Shown: positions 13,209 through 29,224 of the stretch, one piece after another
Layout: each line of letters starts with the position of its first letter
Position numbering within the stretch: position 1 is the stretch's first letter
Assembly (NCBI GenBank): GCA_030686995.1
Contig: CM060685.1
Span: 122,260,823 to 122,324,822 of the forward strand
Reading direction: 5' to 3'
Length of the DNA stretch: 64,000 nt
Origin: Artemisia argyi
Taxonomy: Eukaryota; Streptophyta; Magnoliopsida; Asterales; Asteraceae
Translations under genes and position numbers: made by a program
The notes under the pieces: model-generated
Seen by the model: only the letters and a program-made list of their open reading frames with translations
What the model was told of the DNA's origin: nothing
The model's database searches: none

Positions 13209-14412
13209 TCAACTTGTCATCGTAGGAGTAAGTGGTCCAACAATCTGATCTATCAGTTGCTGAACTACTACAATCCTCTTCATCATGTACTCTTTGATAT
13301 ATTCAAGACAAGTTATGATGGATTGATCTCTAACATTAGTTAATTGTCTATTGAACACCCCACATATGTTGTTTAAGAGTAGAGCACATTGGGCTTTGCC
13401 TGTTAAACAAATCATACACTATATAAGTATATGACCAATTATCAGTATGCTTTTGTCTAGTGCAAGTTAATGAATTACCTGAAAAATGTCTATTTTTCAG
13501 CTGGAATCTTGATCAACCAATCATAAGCAGCAGAATTATAAGACTTGAGATGAGCCATCTCTTTGTTGAATTCAACAACAGTACTAGCTCTAGCTGCATT
13601 CCAAAGCATATCCTTGTAAATACCTCCTTTAAAATGTGACTTCACATTCTCATGAATATGCTTAACACAAAACCTGTGTTCAGCATTTTGAAACACACTT
13701 GTAATAGCTTGTATCAGTCCCCACGAACAGTTAAGGGTAAGGATGGGGTTAAAATTGTACCTGTTCTCATTTTACATAAAACACATGATTAATTATAGAA
13801 TAGAAATATGTACCTTTTACCTATCAGAAATGAAAGTGAACATGCAGTTGCTTTCTATACCAAGATCCTCTCCAAGTAATTTCAAAAACCAACACCAAGA
13901 TGCCTTATTTTGTGCATCAACAACAACATATGCTACTGGATAAATCCCATTATTTGCATCAACCCTAACCACTGTTAGTAATTGACATGGAAAAGGACCT
14001 AACATGAAGCATCCATCTAATCCTTAAAATTCTTTGCCACAAGCTTTGAAACCTTGTTTCAGAGCTCCAAAACACACATACACCCTTCTAAAAGTTCTTG
14101 TTGAAGACTCTGGATTTGGTTGTTGTACATCAATCCTAACAGTTGTGCCTGGATTTTGATTAACCAACTCTTGGGCATACTCTTTAAGTAGTGCATGATG
14201 CTCCGTAAAAACAGGTATACTTAAATCATGTTTAGTGTCTGGATTGACAATCAAATTAGACTTACTTACAGGAACATTTCAAGTATATGCTCATCATCAT
14301 CATCAAACACTTCATCATTCTTTGGATTATAATCCAAATCCTGTGAACCACTCTCGTCACTCTCTTCTTCTGTTTCAGTATCCACCTCTACTTCTTTCAC
14401 ATTTCCCATAGG
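13209..14412 (-). pseudogene. Decayed MULE (MuDR-type) transposase
   Basis: Mutator-like transposases cut and paste their element through a DDE-type core. In minus-strand order the pieces are: an acidic segment (DTETEEESDESGSQ, then FDDDDEHILE) at about 14270-14405; a pre-core segment ending VYVCFGALKQGFKACGKEF at 14024-14254; the core beginning GLDGCF then GPFPCQLLTVVRVDANNGIYP at 13817-14035; a probable intron at about 13725-13815; FCVKHIHENVKSHFKG at 13490-13696; and FNRQLTNVRDQSI...YMMKRIVVVQQ at 13209-13415. Stop codons and frame changes separate the pieces and no start-to-stop frame survives. Full MULE transposases are usually 600-800 residues, so what remains is partial. I could not fix its inverted repeats. 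Confidence 0.85.
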
Positions 14413-14911
14413 ACCACCTACAATTATATACCCATAACATTAACAACAAATGTACCTTCTTTAAAAACCAAGAACAATGTTTTAGTAAACAGGAAAATGT
14501 ACTATGTTCTTACCGTATTGTGCAGAGGCAAGGACGATCGATGTGATATAACTGGAGCTATAAGTCAACGAGTAAAGTGGAATGAGATTGTGAGTAATTT
14601 CCTTGTCTGCCAACTTGGGGGTTATGAATTGTGTGGTAACGAGTTAGGCGGCGGAACCAAGCCAATACCTTGTATTACGTAATTTTATTGTATCGAGTTG
14701 ACCTTGAGTGAAGATGAAGGGGTATATGAGTCATTTCATATGTATTTGACCTTGACTAACGAGATAAATAACGAGCGTTAGCAAAAGTAGCTCTTGGTGG
14801 TTGTTTTGCAAAAAATGTAAATAGTAGTGGTTGTTTCGCAATAAATTTTCTCTCGGTGTGATACTTGCGCATTTGTGTTAGTTTAGGGACTAAATTTGCA
14901 ATTTCTCTTAA

Positions 14912-15934
14912 CTAGTGTTTAAACTCGTGGATGCACGGGTTTATTGACACAGTGCTTTTCACAATTTTATTGTGTTTATTGTCATCTCGTGCATAGCAAC
15001 GGGATTTTATAGCGACAGAGTTTGTTGATATAAAAAAGTTTATAGGTTATAAATGAAAAATAATAAAAGTTTGAAGATTTGAGAATTAAACATAAAGTTT
15101 TGAAACCCGGTTCGACCCGGGTGATTCAACCGGTTGAACCGTTCCGGTCGAAAATTTTGTCGATTTAAACCGGGTCAACTTGCTAGGTTGGGTCGAAAGC
15201 TGGTCAAATTAAACCGGTTCAACCCGTCGGGTTTGAAGCGTGAACCATTCCGGTCGAAAATTTTGTCGATTTAAACCGGGTCAACTTGTTAGGTTGGGTC
15301 AAAAACGGGTCAAATTAAACCGGTTCAACCCGTCGGGTTTGAAGCGTCCCGGGTCAACCCGGTTTGCCATTTGTATTAATTGTTTTAATTGGTTGTATTT
15401 AATTTGGTAGATATAAAGTTTGAAGATTTGAGAATTAAACATAATGTTTTGAAACCCGGTTCGAACCGGGTGGTTCAACCGGTTGAACCATTCCGGTCGA
15501 AAAATTTGTCGATTTAAATCGGGTCAGCTTGCTAGGTTGGGTAGAAAACGGGTCAAATTAAACCGGTTCAACCCGTCAGGTTTGAAGCGTGAACCGTTCC
15601 GGTCGAAAATTTTGTCGATTTAAACCGGCTCAGCTTGCTAGTTTGGGTCGAAAACGGGTCAAATTAAACCGATTCAACCCGTCGGGTTTGAAGCGTCCCG
15701 GGTCAACCCGGTTTGTCCTTTGTATTAATTGGTTGTATATAATCTAGTAGATATGTTTTTAATTGGTTGTACAATGTGAATAAATCATTCTATTTTTAAG
15801 TAATAGGGTGTTTTAATAAGAGTATTAATTACATTTCATAATTTCCTTTAATAAGTATTCCACTTTCAATGTTTGACCAACTTTCAATATTCCATTTTCA
15901 AGATTGACCATTTCTCTATTATAGATAGTTAAGA
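14912..15934 (-). mobile_element. Non-autonomous Helitron carrying a tandem repeat
   Basis: On the minus strand it starts TCTTAACTATCTATAATAGAG after an A and ends CCCGTGCATCCACGAG...ACACTAG followed by T. The CGTG...CACG hairpin sits near the 3' end. The ends and A^T target are classic. Most of the 1023-base interior is the repeat block described separately. It has no coding capacity. Confidence 0.7.
15069..15750. repeat. Nested tandem repeat (about 350-bp unit with about 108-bp subunits)
   Basis: A segment starting AGTTTGAAGATTTGAGAATT at about 15069 recurs at about 15417. Each copy holds two tandem subunits starting GAACCNTTCCGGTCGAAAA (near 15136, 15241, 15485, 15594). Subunits contain palindromic AACCGGTT and CCCGGG-type motifs, so the block is also rich in foldback structure. 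It lies inside the minus-strand Helitron. Confidence 0.8.
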
Positions 15935-16119
15935 TATAGATCATGTTTGAGATCAACACAAGTTAATTTAAAGATGTTAACGTATGGACTATAGACCACT
16001 GAAAAAACTAAAAGTGTCGGTATTAGCTTCACATCAATACCATACTGAAACCTACATTAAAACCTAACAAATTTGTAGTCATCAAACTAAAAACTAAGTT
16101 ATCTAGAGCTAACATGCTT

Positions 16120-16262
16120 CCGAACACGAGAAAGACGTTGCGGTCAAAGGTGCGCATCCCCTTGCAGGGCGGCGCTTCTGGTTGAGGTCCCCGCCCACTC
16201 TATTTGGAGTGGTTCGAGGAGAGATGCCCTTCGCAAGGTTTGGGGCAGCCCACTAAACCAGA
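16120..16262 (+). mobile_element. Possible tRNA-derived SINE (Au-like)
   Basis: This GC-rich island in AT-rich DNA has an A-box-like GCGGTCAAAGGTGCGCAT near 16139 and a B-box-like GGTTGAGGTCC near 16178, spaced as in tRNA-derived SINE heads. CTCTATTTGGAGTGGTTCGA follows. The resemblance to plant Au-type SINEs is from recall. There is no second copy here and the ends are uncertain. A structured RNA gene remnant is the alternative. Confidence 0.4.
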
Positions 16263-16284
16263 AACGAATTTCATAAATCGGTAT

Positions 16285-16416
16285 TAATAATTTCATCTGT
16301 TCTCCCTCCAAAACCGAACCAACATAGCTATATTGTTCACAACTGTAATCAGCTAATAATTTCGTCTGTTCTCCTGCCTAAACCAAACCAACATAACTAT
16401 TTTGTCAACAGTTGTG
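16285..16416. repeat. 68-bp tandem duplication
   Basis: TAATAATTTCATCTGTTCTC at 16286 recurs as TAATAATTTCGTCTGTTCTC at 16354. Each copy is followed by an AACCAACATA stretch and ends near CAACTGT or CAGTTGT. The two units are about 85% alike. No function is apparent. Confidence 0.7.
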
Positions 16417-17055
16417 TTGGTTGTTAACCGCCATTAACCAGAATCAACTGTTGAAAGTTTCTGTTAATAACAGAAACAACGGTTTCTGTTTGAACATACG
16501 ATAACCAACATAATCTCTTTGTTTTTCTAGTTATCTTATGCTCATACATGCAATGATTTCTTGAATTATGTGGTTTAATTTGCTGGCATCAGTCCAGTTC
16601 CGCTGTGGGTTTATGCTGTTGCACCAGCTCAACTTCCAGGAGAAATCGGAAGTCTTTACATAAGCTGAAAAGCAAACACATTGAAACAAATATCCTAATC
16701 TAATACGACAAAAAACTCCTTCATAGCAGAGAAAAGGTCAAAAACCGGGCAAAAGAGTATACATTCGAAGTATAGCCACAGTCAACAATACATCTCCCTG
16801 ATTTGCATGCAATCCGTCAAGTAGATGGATGCTTACAAATAAAACTTAGCTACATATAACGAACATACCTATATGGCTATACCCAAAACATATGTATAAT
16901 AACAACTACCAAATACATTACCATTCATATTTAATAATTTGATCATTTTCGCCATTTGTAACCCCTTCCGTTAGTTAAAAAGGCGCAAGGACTCATTGCT
17001 GATATGAGCATGCATTCAGAATCCTCTTAATATAGAAACTGTCCTGCAATTTGTT
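16417..17055. other. 3' flank and probable 3' UTR of the kinase gene
   Basis: Read on the minus strand, this directly follows the kinase stop codon. No further coding or element end is recognised. I see no perfect AATAAA on the minus strand in the first 300 bases, so the cleavage site cannot be placed. Confidence 0.4.
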
Positions 17056-22171
<5,116 letters not shown>

Positions 22172-22300
22172 TCTAATCCTTAAACAACAACAACAACAAC
22201 TACAACCTTAAATTCCCTCTTTCTCTCTCTCACACACTAAAAACACACACACACCGCCGTTACAAAAGACACATTTCTCTCTCTCTCTCTAGAAATAAAT

Positions 22301-22310
22301 CTATATAAAT
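22301..22310 (-). promoter_or_regulatory. Candidate TATA box of the kinase gene
   Basis: ATTTATATAG on the minus strand lies 130 bases upstream of the start codon. A GA-rich repeat (CT on the plus strand, 22277-22291) follows in the presumed 5' UTR. No transcript evidence is available, so the start site is a guess near 22270. Confidence 0.4.
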
Positions 22311-23160
22311 TTTCTCTCTCTAGAAATAAAATCAAAGTCTTTATTAGTCAAAGATATGACGTTAATGTTGTTGTTGTTTTTGTTGTGTAAACCTGAAAAA
22401 AAGGCACCCAATCATTCATTCTTTTTCTACACTAGTCAAAGATGTGTTTTCAGCCGTTGGATTGTGGGGATGTTTGATGGATGTGATTGAAAGCAACATT
22501 GGATGCTTGTTTGTTTTGAATTTGTTGGACGGGTTTGCCCTTTCGTGTCAAATTCGAATATTCTTTTGGGTACCTATATTTTTGTGTTTCATTGGTGTTA
22601 CGGAAATTTAAATCGAAAATGACACTTATTTTTAACTTAACTCGGCTTTATGTTATTTGATATTGTATTTTTCTATCGATTTTTATAATTTCTTTCTTCA
22701 ATTACGAATCTTGTGACTAAAAACGAATCATGATTTGGTCATCTGCGACATATAACGAGATCATTTTTCCCACAATTTTCATCTTTTCCAGTAAAATCAC
22801 ATCCCTAATTATTTTATTATTTTTATTCAATTTTCATGTCTTTTTTCCTCTCTTTCGTTTTTTACAATTGCTATTCACTTTAACATTCCATAACTAAACA
22901 TTTCACGGCGGAAATCACAGTATTGTGATGATGGGTAAGTGTTTATTCATCTATATTTTTGTTTTGTTTTATTGTCTTCAAAGATATCAGTGGATTACGA
23001 AGTTATTACGATATGTTATGATTGTTATTCATTGTGTAATTGCATGTCTACCATGCATATATCTTGTTATTGTAACTCTTTATGGGATCTATAGCTTTCC
23101 TAATTAATATCCTAGGATTTTAATCATAGAAAACTTTCGAACTCTTATTATTTACAAAGA
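22311..23160. other. Upstream flank of the kinase gene
   Basis: This AT-rich sequence holds the presumed promoter and ends where the truncated retrotransposon E1 begins. I see no further gene, transposon end or RNA. A 60-codon reading frame at 22925-23107 has no recognisable content. Confidence 0.4.
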
Positions 23161-23168
23161 AGATTGGG

Positions 23169-24645
23169 ATGGGATTACAAAGAATGGTTGTTCAAGAATT
23201 CGAGGGGACCAGCGATCGCATCTACAAGCTTTGCGCATCTACAAGCTTTGCGCACCTATCAAAGCATCTACAAAACAGGAAAGCTGACGAGCTTAGCAAG
23301 ATCGCATCTACAAGCTTTGCGCACCTATCAAAGCAGGTATTGGTGGAAACTCTAAAAAGCAAATCAATCTTGGAGATGGAAGTATCCACAGTGATAGAAG
23401 AACAGGATCCTACGTGGATGACACCTATCATTGAATTTATAAGCAAAGGAACCTTACCACATGATCCAAAGGACGCTCGAAGGGTGCGGCGCACAGCGCA
23501 GAGATTTGAACTTTGAGATGGCGTCCTATATCGACGTTCATTCCTACAACCTTGGCTCCGATGTGTCGGACCTCTTCAAACAGATTATGTACTCCGAGAA
23601 ATTCACGCTGGTTTATGTAGCATGCACTCAGGACCACGGTCTGTAGTGGCGCGCGCCCTGCGGTCAGGATACTATTGGCCTACTATGCACCGCGACGCAC
23701 GGGACATGATAAAGAAATGCAACAATTGCCAAGTCCACATGCCAATTCCGTGCCGACCACAACATGAGTTAACCCCCATCACCTCACCATGGCCATTCTA
23801 TAAATGAGGCATTGACATCGCAGGCCCTTTCTCAGTTGCAGCGGGAGGGCTAAAATTCCTCATCGTAGCCATAGACTATTTTACCAAGTGGATTGAGGCA
23901 AAAGCAGTGGTGAGCATCACTGGCAACCAGGTAAAACGCTTCGTGTGGGACAACATTGTGTGTCGCTTCGGACTACCTGGGGAAATTATTTCAGACAACG
24001 GAAAACAATTCTGTGATAACCCATTTAAAGATTGGTGCGTGCAATTAAACATCACACAACACTTTGCTTCAGTGAAACACCCACAAACCAATGGCTTGGT
24101 TGAACGCGCGAATCGTAGTCTAGGCGAAGGAATAAAAGCGCGCCTTGACAGACATAAAGGAAAATGGGTGGACGAATTGTCACATGTTTTATGGGCGCAC
24201 CGCACGACAATCAAAACCAGTACCGGAGACACACCATTCTCTCTTGTCTATGGGAGAGAAGCCGTCATACCAGCCGAAATTGGAATGCCAACTATACGTA
24301 CAACGGAAATAAACGTCACAACAAATGACGAAGAGCGTCGCATAGAGTTGGACTTGCTGGAAGAAAGGCGTGAACGCGCAGCTATACGCGAAGCAAAGGC
24401 TAAAGCAAAGATGAAAAAGTATTATGATGCAAAGGTCAAACACACTTCTTTCAGGCCAGGAGACTTTGTATACCGCGCTAATGATGCAAGCCACGCAGAA
24501 GACACGGGAAAGCTTGGACCCAAATGGGAAGGACCCTATGAGGTCACGGATGCACTAGGTAACGGTGCATACAAGCTGCGCGATATGGAAGGCCACGAGC
24601 TGGCACGCACTTAGAATATCTGCAATCTCAAGAGATGCTATCTTT
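23169..24645 (+). pseudogene. pol: E1 pol remnant: RNase H-INT linker and integrase
   Basis: Integrase inserts element cDNA into chromosomes. One frame runs from 23169 to TAG at 24645. It contains the linker (LASTSFAHLSK-like, with a local duplication), the zinc-binding HHCC region (IHAG, MHSG, CNNC at about 23600-23740), and the catalytic core with Asp in GIDIAGPF, Asp in IISDNGKQF and Glu in QTNGLVERANRS. The C-terminal part (FRPGDFVYR...GPKWEGPYEV) ends NICNLKRCYL. The frame is broken only by nonsense codons at 23514 (TGA), 23805 (TGA where Trp is expected before GID) and 24612 (TAG where Trp is expected in RTWNI). All three fit C-to-T or G-to-A transitions. The catalytic residues themselves are intact. 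Upstream pol domains are absent. Confidence 0.9.
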
Positions 24646-25309
24646 AGGAAAGGCTACGGCCCACACACAGACAACCTTGCACTTTAGTACGTGCCCAATA
24701 AATGTCTGTCTTTGATTTTTTTTTTTAAGGAATTGTCTTTTATCTTCCAAAAACTTGCAAGTATTAATAAAACGTTGTGGTTTCTAGCTAACTCCATAAC
24801 ACACTTAACTTTATTGCGCACATTTTTATTATGTTTCAATATTGTTACTTTTTACTTTTTGCCTACATGGCGTGCATGCACTTCTTAAAGACCCACGATG
24901 GCATAAAGGATGAGTAAACCTACTAACTAACTCGTTGAGTAAGAGGGTTGCAAACCCATCAACACTGGATCACGCATCCTTGCTAAGCGCCTTACTTTCA
25001 AGACGTTGAAGTAAGTTTACATGCGCATTCCATGACGACTACGCAACATAACATACATTGTACATGCTTAGCAATCCACGAGCCAAGACTCTTGGTCATT
25101 TTGATATAGTCTTTGCAAAACAATGCAAGCTTATATTCATATTTATGATTTTTTTTCTAAGTCACGTACTTAATCTAAATCATTTTAAGTATGTCGCATT
25201 TTCAATTTGCCTCTTGGATGATCTTTTACAAAAGAAAACAATCTAAGTACAAATAACAAGACGCACGAAATAAAATAAACATTATTATTAATGAGAACTA
25301 CGAGTTTAT
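24646..25309. other. E1 spacer between pol and the antisense gene
   Basis: This noncoding sequence follows the pol stop and contains AATAAA motifs near 24698 and 24764 on the plus strand. It is interrupted by NE-A at 25315. The last five bases, ACAAG, are the left target copy. After NE-A only about 20 bases remain before the convergent stop of the antisense gene at 32001. Confidence 0.6.
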
Positions 25310-25314
25310 ACAAG

Positions 25315-26727
25315 TGATGTGTGGGAATTGCACCAGGCTTTACCTCTCAAGGGATCTTGAGAAGCTTACAACCCCCACCAGGCAGTGTACCTGATCGTTG
25401 TAGTATAGTATAGTGACAAGTACCGGGGGATTGATCGTTCAGCTAGGAATAGTGTCGCTAGGATTAGAAAACCTAAATACTAGTTCTAAAGGTGAGGGAT
25501 GATTATTTTTGTATTTTTATATTTTTTAGAAAGCAAGTAAAAATCTCGGGGTTTTAAGGATTTGGGCGGAATTAGTTGTTAATCAACTAACCCAATACTA
25601 AAGATGCAATCAAAATAAAATACAAGAAATGAAAATAAACTAAATTAAACTAAGGTTGTGAGCAATAAGTGGAGAAAATGTGTTTACTTAGATTTCACTA
25701 CTCCCTAGATATCTTTTACATGTTAATTACTTTTTATAGTTGCGTGGATGACGGATTGTATTCCTTAATACCATTCATGGGGTGGCGCACTTAATTCCCC
25801 AATCCTATGAGTGCCTACTTCACTCCTATGTCGAGCCGGCTAAGAAGCTCCTAACATGGGATCATTAGAATTTACTCATGCATTAAATACAATCAATTAA
25901 ACCTAGTGCACGTCAGTTCATGTTTCCTAAGACGTTCAAGCATGTTACCATTTGGAGATCTGCCAGTTTTCTTAAGCCTAACATCGAATTCATTCATCCA
26001 ATACAACCATAAACAAGCAATCAACACATAATTAACATCTAGGTTTCATTAGATCCAAGCAAACACAAGATAGATCTAGCCTAACATGATGAAATTAAGA
26101 CAAGAACAAGATATAGACAACTAACACATAGACATATTGATTGAATTAAAAGAACACTTATCTCAATTACACATGAAAGGGATCAAGGGCTAAGAACCCT
26201 TGAAAAATCTGTAAAATTCGTACCAAGTTCGTACTTAGGGTTTCTCTAAAACTTCCCTCTTTTTTAATGTGAAAATTAGAAAACTATATATAGGAAATAG
26301 GGTCTGACGGCGTCAAGACAAAATCGGTGACGCCGTCATCTCGCCGCCAAAATACTCCTCGGACTGCCTTGATCCAGATCTGACGCCGTCAAGTGTTATG
26401 TGTTTCCAGGCCGTCATGCATTTTCCTCTTGACGCCCTACCTTGTGACGCCGTCAAATCTGTACTGGACCGTCATGGAAATTACTCTTGACGCCGTCAAG
26501 ATTTTCTTCTTGACGCCGTCACCTATTGTTCCCAGCAAGGAAAATTAAGACTTTGGCGTTTTCTTCACTTTTATGCTCCAAAAACGTCCGAATTGCTTCT
26601 TTTTCCAGATTTCTCTCCCAAAGTACCTAAAATCACAAAAGGAACGATTTAGGGCAATATTTGATCAAATAAATTCAATTCCGGGCTTAAATGACCCCCT
26701 AAAAACGGTTCATTTTTCGCCTCATCA
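25315..26727 (-). repeat. 3' LTR of NE-A
   Basis: The LTR is 1413 bases. In element sense the U3 has six palindromes TGACGSCGTCA (26305-26521), then a TATA box (CTATATATAG, 26284-26293). The rest matches the other LTR nearly base for base. It is preceded by the tract AAGTGTAAGGGTATA. Confidence 0.95.
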
Positions 26728-27339
26728 TATACCCTTACACTTGAGATTTGCTTGTCTTCAAGCAAATGCGCTTTTATTCTACTCAAAATACAAGTTAGGG
26801 GTCATTTAACACTAATATAAAAGTAATTACAACAAATAATCGTTCCACTAAAGACCAATAGACAAGCACGGAGGTCATATACTAGCATCTCACAAATAGT
26901 GTTTAGATACTCACATCTCTCGGGTGTAATAAAGTATAAATTACAATATGGAAACGGAAGATATCTCTCACTACCTGTCATAGCAAAATAGATTACCATA
27001 GGTTTGGGAAAGGATCAAACCTCCACCACATGGCGTAAGCACCTAGGATAAACTATCAAAGAGGTCTTTTAAAGGGTTGTAACGTTAGGTGTAGGGATAT
27101 GAAATACACGGGTTTGTTGGATAAAGGAAGTTTTTACTGGTGGCGAGCTAACAATCTTGGCTAATTACATGTACAATGTGGCGTTGCTAAGCCAAGACTA
27201 GACTCGACTTAAGCTAATAAATGAAAAATAACAAAAACATAAAATGAACATAGCATAAAAAGGGATGGTAGTCCGTATGTTTTTTTCTCTTTTTCTTTTT
27301 CTATTTTTTTTCTTTTTCTTGATTTTTCTATTTTTTTTC

Positions 27340-27384
<45 letters not shown>

Positions 27385-29224
27385 ATACACTCTTACCCTA
27401 CCATCCAAAATAATACATCATAGGGAATGGACATTCCCCTTACACTTGAATCTTTACATACTTTACAATGAACTAATCTATTGACTCGAATTAAGATAAT
27501 CAAAACACTTGGAGTACCTTTAAGATTAACGTACGTATGGGGGTAATAAATGGTGTTCTTCCCCATTACTCCATAAAATAAGTACTTTACCCATGAGTCC
27601 CAATCGTTCCAAAACAATATGTACAAGGATATGACTCGACTTAGCAACCATGTAATCAATTAGATAGTTAACTTAGGGTTTAACAAATAACAATAATGCA
27701 CTAAAAATGAGCGCATACACGGAAGGCTAAGGCGATTTGGTTGTACATTTAAGTGGGGTGTAACAAATTCTTCCTTTAAGTAAAATGCTTAAAGTTAGAA
27801 ACGAAAAGATAGGCTCGGAGGGGTGTACTAGGGGTTTCTTATACTAAAAATGAGTACAACGCTAATGGTGTGGGAAAAATTAGTTGACTTAACTAGCCAA
27901 GTAATATGACTTAAATGGTCAAGTAATCATGATACAGGTTTAACACAAGGGTGATCCTAATGCCTCTTATCATGTAGTAAATCCTACTACACGAATGTAG
28001 TCTCACTAGCGGTCTCGGGATGCATCACTAACGCAAGTTCTAGAATCTAAATGCTACCGGTACACTCATAAGCACTAATAATAAATGCTTTTCCTATCAA
28101 ATCTAAAGGCGAACCTCACATATTTGGGTGGAAAATTTTTCTGAATATATGGTTATGTGCTAGTCATACAATCTCCTATCTATGAAACGCTTGCTATGGC
28201 TAAAGTTTCGCTCCTAAATGTTGTAAAAAATTTTAAATTTGGCGCTAAAATTACACTAACAAGTATTTCTCGTAGTTTTATTACACATCTACCATCAAAA
28301 AAAACAAACTCAAGCGAAAGTGCATATGTTAGGTATCATCTTTTTACCCTCCCTTACACTTAAGATGAACATTGTCCCCAATGTTCAAGTAAAGAATGTA
28401 AAAGTGAAATAAGTAAAAAGAATGAAATCAAATACTCCCCTGATTCGCTCGGTATGGATAATAAGGTGGCCAGGTTAAATCTTCCTCCAAGAAAATGAAC
28501 AATCAAAGCTTCCCTTCCAGAATATAAATCATCTTCTTGTCATACATAACCTGTAAATCCTGAGAAAATAGACAAGACAACCTCGCATAAAATCGGCGGC
28601 ATCCTATATAAGTTACTAAATCCTAGAAAACAAAATAAGATATAATGCTTGTGGAATGAAGTTTGCAGATTTCCTGGAGATTATAAAACTTAATAATTCA
28701 CAAAAACCATACGATTCCGTTAGAAAAACTAAACCCGTAAAATTTCTAGATTTTTACACGTGACGCCGTCAAGAGTTAACTCGTGACGCCGTCAGAAGTG
28801 ACCTGCAGAAATTCTTATGTTAAGTTTCCGGAAAATTTCTGGAGAAACTTGGTCCAACTCCTGGAAAATCCTGCAAAACTTCATTATGACTCGATACAAG
28901 CATTTGACTCTAACAAATACGAATATACATGTTCATTTAATATTGTGGAGAATCATGATCGGTTTGTTTCTTAAAAACATATTTGGGGTTTCCCCTTACA
29001 CTTATCTTTTGCAAAAATACTTTTAGGTGGAGTTAAGACTAGGCCAAAACAACAAAGTAAAGTATTTCCACTATTTAATTGAGAAACATGATCTACCAAC
29101 AATAAAAATAAAGCATGCATACGGAAGCAAATAACAAAAAAAAAACAAAATAAAACCACACAAAGCATGGGTTGCCTCCCAAGAAGCGCTTGTTTTTGTT
29201 CGAGTCACGAGCCTGACTCTTCCC
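26728..29224 (-). other. NE-A long noncoding 3' region
   Basis: About 2.5 kb between the last ORF and the 3' LTR has no coding frame, yet it is roughly 90% like the corresponding part of NE-B (58380-60675) where I compared them. It starts in element sense with CGCTTCTTGGGAGGCAACCC. It contains the tract AAGTGTAAGGG at four places (28993-29003, 28351-28361, 27437-27447, 26732-26742), two TGACGCCGTCA palindromes (28761, 28784) and a long pyrimidine/purine run (27284-27382). Confidence 0.8.

Noticed and set aside
12500..14890. Defined MULE with terminal inverted repeats
   Set aside because: The transposase remnant is clear, but I found no convincing long inverted repeats or 9-bp duplication, so no element borders are claimed.
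16120..16262. True tRNA or other structured RNA gene
   Set aside because: Box-like motifs are present but no cloverleaf, anticodon arm or intact B box; a SINE remnant fits better.
23876..24494. Minus-strand frames opposite the E1 integrase
   Set aside because: They are shadows of the integrase reading frame, which has clear HHCC and DDE motifs on the plus strand.
26305..26521. CRISPR-like array
   Set aside because: The repeats are 11-bp palindromes with irregular spacing inside a plant LTR promoter, without uniform spacers or cas genes.
27198..27386. Poly-Lys frame
   Set aside because: It is the translation of a long T/A homopolymer in the NE-A noncoding tail.
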